Below, piece after piece: positions 27,290 to 37,688 of a stretch of 64,000 nt of DNA. Both the position numbers and the translations under genes were made by a program. The DNA lies in contig CAXXLB010000020.1 in the NCBI GenBank assembly GCA_963664675.2, positions 87,989-151,988 of the forward strand, written 5' to 3'. Position 1 is the first letter of the stretch, and every line of letters begins with the position of its first letter. The notes under the pieces were generated by a model. It did no database searches and had not been told where the DNA came from. It worked only from the letters and a program-made list of their open reading frames with translations. The stretch is from JASGMR01 sp963664675 (lineage in GTDB: Bacteria > Thermotogota > Thermotogae > Petrotogales > Kosmotogaceae).

Positions 27290-28870
27290 TTAAACTTCCT
27301 CCTTTTCACTCGGTATAGCAAAATAGAAAGTCGAACCCTTACCAAACTCCGATTCAACCCATATCTTTCCTCCATGATTCTCTATGACCTTTTTGCACAT
27401 GGCCAGCCCAATACCCGTTCCCGGGTATTTATCCCTTGCATTCAATCGCTGAAAAATTTCAAATACTCTCTCTCTATATCCGTCTTTTATTCCTATCCCA
27501 TTATCCTTAAAGGAAAAAATCCATTTATTACCTTTCATTTCGGTATTTATATCGATGACCGGAGTTTCATTTTCTTTGCGAAATTTAAGTCCGTTACCGA
27601 TAAGGTTCTGAAATACGCTGAGCAGTTGGCTTTGGTTACCACTTATAACGGGGAGTTGTTCATAATTAATCTTTGCGTCACTTTCCTTAATCAGTACTCT
27701 CAAATTATTAACAGCATCATAAATAATTTCATTGCAGTCACACTTAGAAAATAGATCTCTATTTGAAATTACACGCGAATATTCAAGAAGATCATTAATC
27801 ATGTCCTGCATTCTCTTGGCTCCTCTTATAACTCTTCTAAAATAGTCCTTTCCTTTTTCATCAAAGGATTCAAAATAACTTTTTCTCTCAATGAGCTGAA
27901 GATAACTGCTAATTGCTCTGAGAGGTTCCTGCAAATCATGAGATGCAATGTATGCAAAGTGTTCCAGTTCAGAATTCGAACGCTCCAGTTCCATTGCTTT
28001 GTTTACCAATTGCTCTTCTGCTAATTTCCTCTCAGAAATATCTATCAAACATCCTATGATTTCAACAGGTAAATCATTATCATCTTCATTTATCAATTTC
28101 AAAACATTTTGTACCCATATATAATCCCCATCTTTTCGCTTAAATCTATATTCACAGGTATAGTAACCTTTTTCAAACAGTTTGGGAAAACCAGAGAAAA
28201 GTTTTTCTATATCATCACTGTGAATACATTCAATCCACAATCCGGAATCTTTTATAAATTCTTCCGACTCATAGCCCAACTGCTCCAGAGTATTTCTCGT
28301 GGCAAAGGTTATTGTGAAATCTTCCGTGGCTTTCAACGTAAACATCACAATGGGCATAGAATTAAAAATAAAATTCAGCCTTTCGTTCGTGCTCTTCAGT
28401 AAATTGTATTTTTCATTCGATAAACTCAATTCCTTATTCATTTTTTCAGTCTGCAGTGTTACCTCATTCGTTTTAGCGTTCAGATTGGCTAATTTAACGA
28501 ATACGGATACTTTTGCTTTAAGAATTTCAGGATTAATGGGGGCAAAAATATAATCCACGGAACCGAGAGAGTATCCCTTTTTAACATTTATTTCATCAGG
28601 ACTGTAAGAAGTGATGAAAATAATTGGGGTGTTTTGAGATCTTGTTCTCTTTCTTATCAATTCTGCCGTTTCAAAACCATCTATTCCAGGCATTTTCACG
28701 TCGAGAAGAATAACGGCGAAATCATTTTTCATGAGTATTCTGAAAGCCTCATTTCCCGAATTTGCTTTCATGATTTTTATATCCAGAACCGATAGAATCT
28801 CTTCCATCACTTTCAATTTATTTTTGTCATCATCTACGATCAATACATTCTGTTTATATTCTTTCTCCAT
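27290..28870 (-). CDS. receiver-PAS-histidine kinase
   Basis: 526 residues without membrane segments. Receiver at about 8-125 (VDDDKNKLKVMEEIL, VILLDVKMPGIDGFE), a coiled coil about 125-165, a PAS domain about 170-290 (EYRFKRKDGDYIWVQNVLK), then HisKA with FAYIASHDLQEPLRAISSYL and HATPase with NLIGNGLKF, DNGIGIKDG and GTGIGLAMCKK. A soluble kinase whose activity can be set by phosphorylation of its own receiver. The Rcp1-like gene directly downstream is the obvious partner. Confidence 0.9.
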   Translation of the reverse strand: MEKEYKQNVLIVDDDKNKLKVMEEILSVLDIKIMKANSGNEAFRILMKNDFAVILLDVKMPGIDGFETAELIRKRTRSQNTPIIFITSYSPDEINVKKGYSLGSVDYIFAPINPEILKAKVSVFVKLANLNAKTNEVTLQTEKMNKELSLSNEKYNLLKSTNERLNFIFNSMPIVMFTLKATEDFTITFATRNTLEQLGYESEEFIKDSGLWIECIHSDDIEKLFSGFPKLFEKGYYTCEYRFKRKDGDYIWVQNVLKLINEDDNDLPVEIIGCLIDISERKLAEEQLVNKAMELERSNSELEHFAYIASHDLQEPLRAISSYLQLIERKSYFESFDEKGKDYFRRVIRGAKRMQDMINDLLEYSRVISNRDLFSKCDCNEIIYDAVNNLRVLIKESDAKINYEQLPVISGNQSQLLSVFQNLIGNGLKFRKENETPVIDINTEMKGNKWIFSFKDNGIGIKDGYRERVFEIFQRLNARDKYPGTGIGLAMCKKVIENHGGKIWVESEFGKGSTFYFAIPSEKEEV

Positions 28871-28897
28871 AATTTATTACCTCCCTGCAACTGAATA

Positions 28898-29464
28898 TTA
28901 TTTTTTACAGCAGACATCGGACAAAAATCTGCTCATTGATTCGAGCGATACAACCTTGTCTATTACACCGGAAAAAATTGCACTTTCCGGCATAACAGAG
29001 CATTCGGCAGTTTTAGGGTCCTGAGCAACTGTAAAACCACCGTATTTTTTAATTTCTTTCAACCCTTTGGTTCCATCCAGATTGGCACCGGTCAAAATAA
29101 TTCCTATTGCTTTGTTTCTATAGGCAAACGCTGCAGACTCAAACATAACATCTATGGATGGACGCGAATAGCAAACCGGACCATCAGTTGACAACGAAAA
29201 AAAACCTTTATCAATCAAAAGATGATAATTTGCGGGTGCAACATAAACATGTCCGGGCAATATCTCATCTTTATCGCAAACTTCTATCACTTCAAGATCA
29301 CAGTAATTCTGTAAATACACACTCAATGGCTCACTTGAATTTTTATCCCTGTGTTGAACGATTACAATGGGTAATAAAAAATCTTTCGGTAATTCTTTTA
29401 AAATTATACGAAGAGCTTGAAAACCGCCGAGTGATGTTCCAATAACAATTATTTCATAACTCAT
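28898..29464 (-). CDS. cheB: CheB-type methylesterase catalytic domain
   Basis: 188 residues, only the catalytic domain, no receiver. Catalytic Ser in GTSLGGFQAL, His in VQHRDKN and Asp in GANLDGTKG, with VAPANYHLL. Removes methyl groups from, or deamidates, chemoreceptor glutamates. No chemoreceptor, CheA or CheW is near; CheB/CheR pairs linked to hybrid kinases often modify kinase systems instead. Follows cheR by one base. Confidence 0.9.
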   Translation of the reverse strand: MSYEIIVIGTSLGGFQALRIILKELPKDFLLPIVIVQHRDKNSSEPLSVYLQNYCDLEVIEVCDKDEILPGHVYVAPANYHLLIDKGFFSLSTDGPVCYSRPSIDVMFESAAFAYRNKAIGIILTGANLDGTKGLKEIKKYGGFTVAQDPKTAECSVMPESAIFSGVIDKVVSLESMSRFLSDVCCKK

Positions 29465-29465
29465 T

Positions 29466-30311
29466 TTATTTGAGCCTTCTGAAAAGCTTCATTTTTGCAT
29501 CAAGTTCCTCATAAAACTTTTCAAATGCTGTAAACCTTAGTGATTCAGCAACACCAAGGCCGAGAATTCCACCTGTTTTCAGGCTGTTGTAAAGCAATTT
29601 CTGAACCTTGTTTTGCAGGGATTTATTGAAATATATCATGACATTTCTGCAAAAAATTACATCAAATTCATTAAATGATGAATCGGTAACCAGATTATGC
29701 TGGGCCCATACAATATTCTTTTTAAGATTAGCAGTCAGTGCTGCATTTTCATTATCCGTGGTGTAATATTCTGAAAAGGAACCGGCACATCCGGCTTTTA
29801 TATAGTTATCCGTATACTCCTTCATGAGACTCAGTGAATATACACCTTTTTTTGCTTTTTCAAGCACAACCTCATTTATATCAGTCGCATATATCTTGGC
29901 TTTATCGTATAATCCTTCTTCTTTAAACAAAATTGCCATCGAATAAACTTCTTCACCGGTTGAACAGCCTACATGCCAGATTCGTATGAAAGGCAGGGAT
30001 GAAAGAAGCGGACATATTTTTTCCCTGAAAGCGATATAAAAAGGAGGATCACGAAACATAGACGTTACGTTTATCGACACTTCCATCAAAAAACGTTCCA
30101 TGGACCCTGAATCATGGAGTACTCTGTCCTGTAACTCGGATACCGTTTTGAGATTCTCGCGTTTCATCATATGTAATATTCTTCGCCTGATTGAAGAAGA
30201 TGCATAATCTCTAAAATCATAACCATATAAACGAAACACACCTTCAAGGAACAATTGTATTTCAATATTCTCCAACATATCGTTCGTATTTTCGGTGTGT
30301 ATCGTACTCAT
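29466..30311 (-). CDS. cheR: CheR-type protein methyltransferase
   Basis: 281 residues. N-terminal helical domain about 12-85 (DFRDYASSSIRRRILHMM), then the SAM-binding domain with RIWHVGCSTGEEVYSMA, YATDINEVVLEKAK, DVIFCRNVMIYF and LGVAESL. Transfers methyl groups from SAM to glutamates. No pentapeptide-binding tail or TPR. The pair cheR-cheB sits between the poly-HAMP kinase and the second kinase, whose long coiled-coil HAMP modules may be the methylation targets (inference). Confidence 0.92.
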   Translation of the reverse strand: MSTIHTENTNDMLENIEIQLFLEGVFRLYGYDFRDYASSSIRRRILHMMKRENLKTVSELQDRVLHDSGSMERFLMEVSINVTSMFRDPPFYIAFREKICPLLSSLPFIRIWHVGCSTGEEVYSMAILFKEEGLYDKAKIYATDINEVVLEKAKKGVYSLSLMKEYTDNYIKAGCAGSFSEYYTTDNENAALTANLKKNIVWAQHNLVTDSSFNEFDVIFCRNVMIYFNKSLQNKVQKLLYNSLKTGGILGLGVAESLRFTAFEKFYEELDAKMKLFRRLK

Positions 30312-30346
30312 AAATTTCCCCTTTCTTTTGCTTACTTCTTATCTTC

Positions 30347-33300
30347 TTATTTATAAAGCCACACTCTTAATAAAGAGAGTAACTGTGCTGTGTCGACGGG
30401 TTTGGTTATATAGTCAGAGGCACCGGCATTTATACATTTTTCACGATCACCTTTCATGGCTTTTGCGGTAAGCGCTATTATCGGAAGGTTTTTAAATTTT
30501 GACATTTTCCTTATAACTTTTATAGTTTCATATCCATCCATTTCAGGCATCATTATATCCATGAGCACAACTTCAATATCCGGATTGTTTTTTAATGCAT
30601 CGATGGCATTTTTACCATTTTCTTCAGATAAAACTACAACATCATGTCGTTCCAATACGCTGGTTAACGCGAAAATATTTCTCATATCGTCATCAACGAT
30701 CAATATTTTTTTGCCCTTCAACACGTCGTCCGACTGATAAATTCTTTTTATAATATCCTTTTTCGAATCTGGCAAACTATCTATTATTTTATGTAGAAAA
30801 AGTGTGACTTCGTCCAACAGACGTTCCGAAGATTTCACTTCTTTCAATATCGATTTTTCGGCTAATTCATTCAACAAGAGTTCTTCATCTTTATCTATAT
30901 CACCTTTTGCATAGACTACGATTGGAATCTCAGAAAGGGCAGGATTTTTTTGCAATGTAGTTATAAATTCAGTCATGCTCATATCTGATGGATCCGAATC
31001 GAGTATTATGCAATCTATTGATTGCTTTTTTAACAATTCAATGGCATCATTTCCCGAATTTTTGAAAATTATCTTTATATTCATATCATCGAATATTTTT
31101 TTCGTATCCCACTGTTTATATTTTTTTGAAAGGACGAGAAGATTCTGAACACTGACGTTCAGATGAGTTTTTATGTTATCAAAGGTCTTGTTCAGGTCCT
31201 CATTATTCACAGGTTTATGCAGATATGTCAAAGCACCTTTTTTCAGCCCTCGCAGACGTTCATCTTCGGCCGAAATTATATGTACGGGTATGTGCCTGAT
31301 GTCTATATCACTCTTCATTCGCTCAAGTATTGTCCAGCCGTCAATATCCGGTAACCGCAAATCAAGCATAATTGCCACAGGCATATATTTATGCGCATAT
31401 TCAACTGCATTGTTTCCCTTAAGTGTGACAATGACTTTAAAACCCTTTGATCTAGCCATAGTAGATAAAATATTTGCAAATTTGACATCATCTTCGATAA
31501 TGAGTAGAGTTTTGTCATTCGGGAAAATGTTTTCCCTGTCATCTTTAAAATTATTTTCTGAAGTATTGATACCAGTTGTCTTTTTATAAAAATTTTCTGT
31601 ATTTTTATTCGCATTTTTGAGTTTTTTTGTAGAATTTTTTATTTTCATATTATACTTATACGACTTTTTTGAGTCTAGAGGCAAATAGAGTGTGAACGTA
31701 CTGCCTTCCTCAACCTCACTTTTCAAACATATTTCACCGCCAAGTATTTGTGCTATTTCTCTGCTGATTGCCAATCCCAGTCCTGTACCACCATATTTAC
31801 GGCTGGTACTTCCATCGGCTTGCTGAAAAGCTTCAAAAATAATTTTTTGTTTATCTTCAGGAATTCCAATACCCGTATCAGCAACTTCAAAAGCCAAAAC
31901 GCTTTCTGCATTGTCAAGTGTATCATTACCCTTTATCCACCCCTTAGATACAGGATTTATTTTTAAAGTAACACTTCCTTCCGACGTGAATTTGAAAGCA
32001 TTGGAAATCAAATTTTTGAGTATCTGCAAAATTCTTTTTTTATCGGTATTAAAAGATTTCGGTGTACTCTCATCTATCAATATATCGAAATTCAGACCCT
32101 TATCCTGTGCCATATGCTGGAAGGTTCGTTCCATACTTTCCTGTATATCCGAAAGGAATACATCACTGTAGTTTGGTGTTACGATCCCCGATTCGATCTT
32201 TGAAAGATCGAGTATTTCATTGATCAGACCCAACAGATCGTTGCCGGAGTCATATATAATATTGGCGAATTCAATCTGCTTTTCAGACAGATTACCTTCA
32301 ATGTTCTCCTTAAGTTGCTGTGCAAGTACGAGTAAGCTGTTCAATGGTGTCCTGAGTTCGTGAGACATGTTAGCAAGGAACTCAGATTTGTATTTCGATG
32401 TTATCGAAAGCTGCTCCGCTTTTTCTTCCAGAATGTGTCTTGACTCTTCTACTTCACGATTTTTTCGTTCTACTTCGGCTTTTTGGTCAACGAGCAAATT
32501 CGCTTTTTCCTCCAGTTCCTCGTTGGTCTGAGTGAGTTCTTCCTGCTGCTGTTGTAATTCTTCAGTAAGACTCTGCGATTGTTTAAGCAATTCCTCAGTA
32601 CGCATGTTCACATGCACCGTATTGATAACAATTCCAATGCTTTCTGCGAGTTGATCGAGGAAATTCAAATACATATCATTGAAAAAGTTGAACGACGCGA
32701 GTTCAAGTACTGCATACACATTTCCTTCGAAAATTATCGGCAATATTACAATATTCAATGGTGCGGCTTCCCCAAGAGCAGAATTGATTTTCACATAATC
32801 GTCCGGAACATTCGTCAGCAGAATACGCTGTTTTTCAAGCAGGCATTGCCCCAAAAGTCCCTCGCCCGGTCTGAATTGATTAGCCATATGTTTTCTTTCC
32901 TGAAAACCATAACTTGCGTAAAGTTTCAACAACTGTCCCTCATTATCATTGTTCATTTCATATATATAAAAAGCCCCATGTTGAACTTTCACCATTGGTG
33001 CCAATTCTGTCAGAATTAGTTTGCTTACTTCACGTAAATCCCGTTGTCCCTGCAACATTCGGTTGAATTTTGCAAGATTCGTATTCAACCAGTCTTGTTC
33101 AGCATTCTTTCTGGTCGTTTCCTTTAGATTAACAATCATTTTATTGACATTATTTTTCAGTACCGCAACTTCACCTACGGCTTCCACCGTGACTGAGCTC
33201 GACAGATCTCCTTTTGCAACCGCAGTTGCCACCGTATTTATTGCACGCACCTGAACAGTAAGATTTTCAGCCAATTGATTAACATTGTCGGTAAGATTTT

Positions 33301-35806
33301 TCCATATTCCGGCGGCTCCCAAAACTTTTGCCTGTCCACCAAGTTTTCCCTCTACACCAACTTCGCGAGCAACCACAGTTACCTGATCGGCAAATGATGC
33401 CAGATTATCTATCATAGTATTTATCGTTTCGGTCAACTCAGCTATTTCTCCTTCTGCATCCACTGTCAGTTTCTTACTGAGATTTCCCCTGGATATAGCC
33501 ACTACAACTTTTGCAATACTGCGGACCTGTTTCGTAAGATTTGCAGCCATAGTATTGACATTGTCGGTCAGATCTTTCCATATTCCTGCCACTCCGCTCA
33601 CATGTCCCTGAGCACCGAGTCTCCCTTCAGTACCAACTTCGCGCGCGACCCTCGTAACTTCAGAGGCAAAGGAGTTCAACTGGTCGACCATCGTATTGAT
33701 GGCATTTTTCAGTTCGAATATCTCCCCTCTCGCTTCAACATTTATTTTAGTGGAAAGATCACCTTTTGCTATGGCTGTTACCACTTTGGAAATATCACGC
33801 ATCTGCACCGTCAGATTACTCGCCATAAGATTCACATTGTCCGTCAGATCTTTCCATATTCCTTCCACACCACTCACATGTCCCTGACCACCAAGTTTTC
33901 CTTCAGTACCAACCTCGCGGGCAACTCTAGTGACCTCCGAAGCAAAGGAGCTCAACTGATCGACCATCGTATTGATGGCATTTTTCAGTTCGAAGATCTC
34001 TCCTCTTGCATCAACGCTTATCTTGGTTGATAGATCGCCTTTCGCTATAGCCGTTACTACTTTGGAAATGTCACGCATCTGTACCGTCAAATTACTCGCC
34101 ATAAGATTCACATTGTCCGTCAGATCCTTCCATATTCCTGCTACACCTTCAACATATCCCTGGCCTCCGAGTTTCCCCTCCGTACCAACTTCACGTGCAA
34201 CTCTCGTGACTTCAGAGGCAAAGGAGCTCAACTGATCGACCATCGTATTGACGGTATTTTTCAGTTCGAGCATCTCACCTTTAACATTCACACTTATCTT
34301 AGTTGAGAGATCACCTTTTGCTATTCCCGAGGACACTTTAAAAATGTCACGCATCTGTATTGTCAGATTACTCACCATAAGATTCACATTATCCGTCAGA
34401 TCTTTCCATATTCCTTCCACACCACTCACATGTCCCTGACCACCGAGCTTTCCTTCAGTACCAACCTCTCGGGCAACTCTCGTAACTTCGGAGGCGAAGG
34501 AACTCAATTGATCCACCATCGTGTTGATGGCGTTTTTCAGTTCAAAGATCTCTCCTCTCGCATCAACGCTTATCTTAGTGGAAAGATCACCTTTCGCTAT
34601 AGCCGTTACCACTTTGGAAATATCGCGCATCTGTACCGTCAAATTACTCGCCATAAGATTCACATTGTCCGTCAGATCTTTCCATATTCCTTCCACGCCA
34701 CTCACATGTCCCTGACCACCGAGTTTTCCTTCGGTACCAACTTCACGTGCAACCCTCGTAACCTCCGAAGAAAAGGAATTCAACTGGTCCACCATTGTAT
34801 TTATGGTGTTTTTCAGTTCAAGCATCTCACCTTTAACATCAACTGTTATCTTTGTTGAAAGATTTCCCTTCGCAACGGCAGTCGTCACTTTGGCTGTATC
34901 ACGCATTTGATCTGATATATTTTTAACCATTAAATTTATACTCTCAATTAAATCCTTCCATACACCTCTGACATTTTTCAAATGCGCCTGACTACCAAGT
35001 TTTCCTTCAATACCAACTTCATATGCAAGTGTCGAAACTTCAGATGCGAAAGCATTCAACAGGTCAACCATAATATTTATATTATTTTTGACTTCGAGAA
35101 TCTCCCCCTTCGCTTCTATCGTGACTTTTTTCGTCAGATCACCATTTGAAATAGCTGACATAATTTCTTTGATACCCAACGTTTGACTGGATCTCACATT
35201 GGCCATTTCGTTAACGTTATCTATCACATCTTTCCAAGCACCGTACATACCCTTTACTTCCGCTTCAGTTCTCAATATACCGTCAATGCTCATTTCTTTA
35301 AGAATTCTTATCGTCTCAGTGGTAAACTTTTTGAGTTTCTCTAACATCTTATTAATCGTATTCGCCGTTCGCAAATATCTACCGGCTAATTTCTTATCAC
35401 CATTTTCAGTCTCTACAATCTGGGAAAAATCACCCTTTGCAAGTGCATTTATCACACGCGAAATTTCGTTCAACGGCCAAATTAAACTATCAAAAAGATC
35501 GTTCATTGACTCTATTGAAGTAGACCATTTTGTTGTACCACTTTTATCCGAAACACGGTACGTTGTTTTTCCTTTATCTCCTATTTCTTTAGCGGCTTTT
35601 TTAAGTTCATCTGTGAAATCTTTATCGGAATCGATAATTTCATTCAGTGTATCAGATATTTTACCTGCTATTCCAGTTCTATCGACAGGCATTCTTTTAG
35701 AAAAATCACCCTTTTTCATGGCTAAAAGAACATCGAGTAATTCTCCCATATCAAGAATATTCGTGTCATTACTTCCCGGCGTTGTAACAGATTTATCCAT
35801 ATTCAC
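30347..35806 (-). CDS. poly-HAMP hybrid histidine kinase with three receivers
   Basis: 1819 residues with no membrane segment or signal peptide. Residues about 20-160 contain two divergent HAMP-like units; from about 205 to 945 there are eight 92-residue HAMP pairs, each with a GDLSTK and a GxxGIWKDLTDNVN half. Then a GAF domain (about 950-1080), a Gln/Glu-rich coiled coil, HisKA with phospho-acceptor His at about 1149 (MSHELRTPLNSLL), HATPase (NLISNAFKF, DTGIGIP, GTGLGLAIS), a canonical receiver (Asp about 1482), a degenerate receiver and a final canonical receiver (Asp about 1750). Architecture resembles group III (Nik1-like) hybrid kinases. Probably a cytoplasmic integrator in the Kai-linked operon. 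Confidence 0.9.
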   Translation of the reverse strand: MNMDKSVTTPGSNDTNILDMGELLDVLLAMKKGDFSKRMPVDRTGIAGKISDTLNEIIDSDKDFTDELKKAAKEIGDKGKTTYRVSDKSGTTKWSTSIESMNDLFDSLIWPLNEISRVINALAKGDFSQIVETENGDKKLAGRYLRTANTINKMLEKLKKFTTETIRILKEMSIDGILRTEAEVKGMYGAWKDVIDNVNEMANVRSSQTLGIKEIMSAISNGDLTKKVTIEAKGEILEVKNNINIMVDLLNAFASEVSTLAYEVGIEGKLGSQAHLKNVRGVWKDLIESINLMVKNISDQMRDTAKVTTAVAKGNLSTKITVDVKGEMLELKNTINTMVDQLNSFSSEVTRVAREVGTEGKLGGQGHVSGVEGIWKDLTDNVNLMASNLTVQMRDISKVVTAIAKGDLSTKISVDARGEIFELKNAINTMVDQLSSFASEVTRVAREVGTEGKLGGQGHVSGVEGIWKDLTDNVNLMVSNLTIQMRDIFKVSSGIAKGDLSTKISVNVKGEMLELKNTVNTMVDQLSSFASEVTRVAREVGTEGKLGGQGYVEGVAGIWKDLTDNVNLMASNLTVQMRDISKVVTAIAKGDLSTKISVDARGEIFELKNAINTMVDQLSSFASEVTRVAREVGTEGKLGGQGHVSGVEGIWKDLTDNVNLMASNLTVQMRDISKVVTAIAKGDLSTKINVEARGEIFELKNAINTMVDQLNSFASEVTRVAREVGTEGRLGAQGHVSGVAGIWKDLTDNVNTMAANLTKQVRSIAKVVVAISRGNLSKKLTVDAEGEIAELTETINTMIDNLASFADQVTVVAREVGVEGKLGGQAKVLGAAGIWKNLTDNVNQLAENLTVQVRAINTVATAVAKGDLSSSVTVEAVGEVAVLKNNVNKMIVNLKETTRKNAEQDWLNTNLAKFNRMLQGQRDLREVSKLILTELAPMVKVQHGAFYIYEMNNDNEGQLLKLYASYGFQERKHMANQFRPGEGLLGQCLLEKQRILLTNVPDDYVKINSALGEAAPLNIVILPIIFEGNVYAVLELASFNFFNDMYLNFLDQLAESIGIVINTVHVNMRTEELLKQSQSLTEELQQQQEELTQTNEELEEKANLLVDQKAEVERKNREVEESRHILEEKAEQLSITSKYKSEFLANMSHELRTPLNSLLVLAQQLKENIEGNLSEKQIEFANIIYDSGNDLLGLINEILDLSKIESGIVTPNYSDVFLSDIQESMERTFQHMAQDKGLNFDILIDESTPKSFNTDKKRILQILKNLISNAFKFTSEGSVTLKINPVSKGWIKGNDTLDNAESVLAFEVADTGIGIPEDKQKIIFEAFQQADGSTSRKYGGTGLGLAISREIAQILGGEICLKSEVEEGSTFTLYLPLDSKKSYKYNMKIKNSTKKLKNANKNTENFYKKTTGINTSENNFKDDRENIFPNDKTLLIIEDDVKFANILSTMARSKGFKVIVTLKGNNAVEYAHKYMPVAIMLDLRLPDIDGWTILERMKSDIDIRHIPVHIISAEDERLRGLKKGALTYLHKPVNNEDLNKTFDNIKTHLNVSVQNLLVLSKKYKQWDTKKIFDDMNIKIIFKNSGNDAIELLKKQSIDCIILDSDPSDMSMTEFITTLQKNPALSEIPIVVYAKGDIDKDEELLLNELAEKSILKEVKSSERLLDEVTLFLHKIIDSLPDSKKDIIKRIYQSDDVLKGKKILIVDDDMRNIFALTSVLERHDVVVLSEENGKNAIDALKNNPDIEVVLMDIMMPEMDGYETIKVIRKMSKFKNLPIIALTAKAMKGDREKCINAGASDYITKPVDTAQLLSLLRVWLYK
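33150..35200. repeat. 276-base tandem repeats coding HAMP pairs
   Basis: Eight in-frame units of 276 bases inside the kinase gene. Central units are near-identical at protein level (for example the two copies with DLSTKISVDARGEIFELKN), separated by a variant unit with KGEMLELKNTVNTM, giving an A-B-A-A order. Such similarity implies recent duplication or gene conversion and makes the region prone to assembly collapse and copy-number change. Confidence 0.8.
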
Positions 35807-35844
35807 TAGTCTCCTTTGCCTTTCACCTTATTTTCATAATATGA

Positions 35845-37620
35845 TTACAATAAAAGATCGTTGTCTTTTACATCTTTATCAAAAAAGGCCATAAAGGCCT
35901 CTACCAGATTGGGGTCAAATTGTGAACCACTGCAATTTTTGATTTCATTGATCGCTTCACGTTTTGTTGCTACTTTTTTGTAGGGTCGTTTATGTGTCAT
36001 AACATCAAAAGTATCAATTATTGATAATATTCTAGAGGCAAGTGGTATCTGTAAGCCCTTCAACCTCTTTGGATAGCCTTTTCCATCCCATCGTTCATGA
36101 TGCGAAAGAATGTCTTCGGCAATAATATCCATTCCATGCATGGCTTTCGTTATTCTGTATCCCGTTTCGGGATGTTTTTTTATAACTTCCCATTCTTCAT
36201 CAGTTAGAGGTCCCACCTTTTTAAGAATGGATTCTGGTATGGTGATTTTTCCAATATCGTGAAGTGAAGCCAGAACAGCAAGTTCATCGATATCGCTGCC
36301 TTTCAATCCAAGATAAGTTCCAAATCTGGTACCCAACTCGCGTACACGTACGGCATGATTTGCCGTTATATAATCTTTCTCGTATAAAGATTTTTCCAGT
36401 GTGACAATAAATGAACTTCGCATGCTCTTGCTTTCGGCAAACTTACTCGCATACATCCTATTATCCGCTAATTTTAACATGTCTGATATTGACAGTCCCT
36501 GCTTATGCTTAACAGCGACCCCCAGTGAAATAGAGACCGGGATGCTGTTTGAAATAATGCTTTCACAGGCGATTTTAATATCATCAATAATTTTCATAGC
36601 TGTTTTTTCATCACATTTAGGCAATAAAATTACGAATTCGTCTCCTCCAAAACGTACAACAACATCATTCTTTCTGCACGATCTTTTCAATATCTGAGAA
36701 ACGATAACAAGTCGTTTATCACCCTCATCGTGTCCCAATGCATCATTTATAAGTTTTAAATTATTTAAATCGCCCATAATCAGGGATAATGGGAAATTTT
36801 TCTCACTATCCAATCGTTTTGCCTCTTCCTCAAAAAATGTCCGATTGAACAGACCGGTTAAATTGTCACGAAAACTCATCCGCATAATTTCATCTTGCTT
36901 TTTTTTACGTTCAGTTATATCCCTTATAGCAGCAAGATAGGCAAACGTATTTTTCCACGTTATTTCGACCGCCCGTAGTTCGGCTACGGTTTTCTTACCG
37001 TCTCTGCGAACAATATCAAGTTCCAGTGGCTTCCCTGTAATTACAGGAAATCCAAAATCCTGGTTTATCAGTTCTCCTTGTTCTCTGTTCAGGATTTTTG
37101 CTGCGGCAGGATTGGCGAATCGTATGATTCCCTGCTGATCTATAATAATTATTGCATCGGCATTATTGGAAACAATATGTTCCAAACTTTCCCTAAGGGA
37201 TTGAATTTCTTCCGTTTTATGCTTCAGGCTGACGAGTAGCCTCTGACGCTCAATAGCATGATCGATAGAATGAACCAACAGGCCAGGCTCTATAGATCCT
37301 TTTACCAGATAATCCTGTGCCCCGTTCTGTAATAAATTACCCGTTACTTTTTCGTTTCTGTTTCCGGTAATCACAATAATAGGCGTTTCCGGTATTTTAT
37401 CCCAAAGTTTATAAAACGTATTTGAACCCGAACTGTCGGGTAACGACATATCCAACAATACAATTTCAAAATTCTTATCTTCCAGAATCTCCAAAGCTGA
37501 AGAAAGTTCATCCGTATATACAAAATCGGATAGAGAGAAATTCGCCTCCGATAGCAATTCCTTCATTAACTCCACATCATCTGGATTATCTTCAATTAGT
37601 AAAATACTTATTTTTTTCAC
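35845..37620 (-). CDS. receiver-PAS-GGDEF-HD-GYP response regulator
   Basis: 591 residues, GTG start. Receiver about 4-122 (IEDNPDD, IVLLDMSLPDSSG, DYLVKGS), PAS about 140-245, GGDEF about 250-405 with intact RFGGDEFVILLP, and HD-GYP about 415-580 with HDIGKITIPESIL, HPETGYRI and HHERWDGKGYPKRL. It contains both a potential c-di-GMP synthase and a c-di-GMP phosphodiesterase. The receiver is close in sequence to that of the KaiA-like protein of the same operon (both GAQDYLVKG). The first gene after kaiC, and so the best candidate output of the Kai module. Confidence 0.92.
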   Translation of the reverse strand: MKKISILLIEDNPDDVELMKELLSEANFSLSDFVYTDELSSALEILEDKNFEIVLLDMSLPDSSGSNTFYKLWDKIPETPIIVITGNRNEKVTGNLLQNGAQDYLVKGSIEPGLLVHSIDHAIERQRLLVSLKHKTEEIQSLRESLEHIVSNNADAIIIIDQQGIIRFANPAAAKILNREQGELINQDFGFPVITGKPLELDIVRRDGKKTVAELRAVEITWKNTFAYLAAIRDITERKKKQDEIMRMSFRDNLTGLFNRTFFEEEAKRLDSEKNFPLSLIMGDLNNLKLINDALGHDEGDKRLVIVSQILKRSCRKNDVVVRFGGDEFVILLPKCDEKTAMKIIDDIKIACESIISNSIPVSISLGVAVKHKQGLSISDMLKLADNRMYASKFAESKSMRSSFIVTLEKSLYEKDYITANHAVRVRELGTRFGTYLGLKGSDIDELAVLASLHDIGKITIPESILKKVGPLTDEEWEVIKKHPETGYRITKAMHGMDIIAEDILSHHERWDGKGYPKRLKGLQIPLASRILSIIDTFDVMTHKRPYKKVATKREAINEIKNCSGSQFDPNLVEAFMAFFDKDVKDNDLLL

Positions 37621-37688
37621 ACGTAATTACATTCCTTTATAATTGAAATTTAAAAATTTGTTGTAAAATTTTTCGATTTCTTTCTAAA

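Noticed and set aside
33602..34858. Long plus-strand frames opposite the HAMP repeats
   Set aside because: They recur with the 276-base repeat because the coding strand repeats; the minus-strand protein explains the sequence fully.
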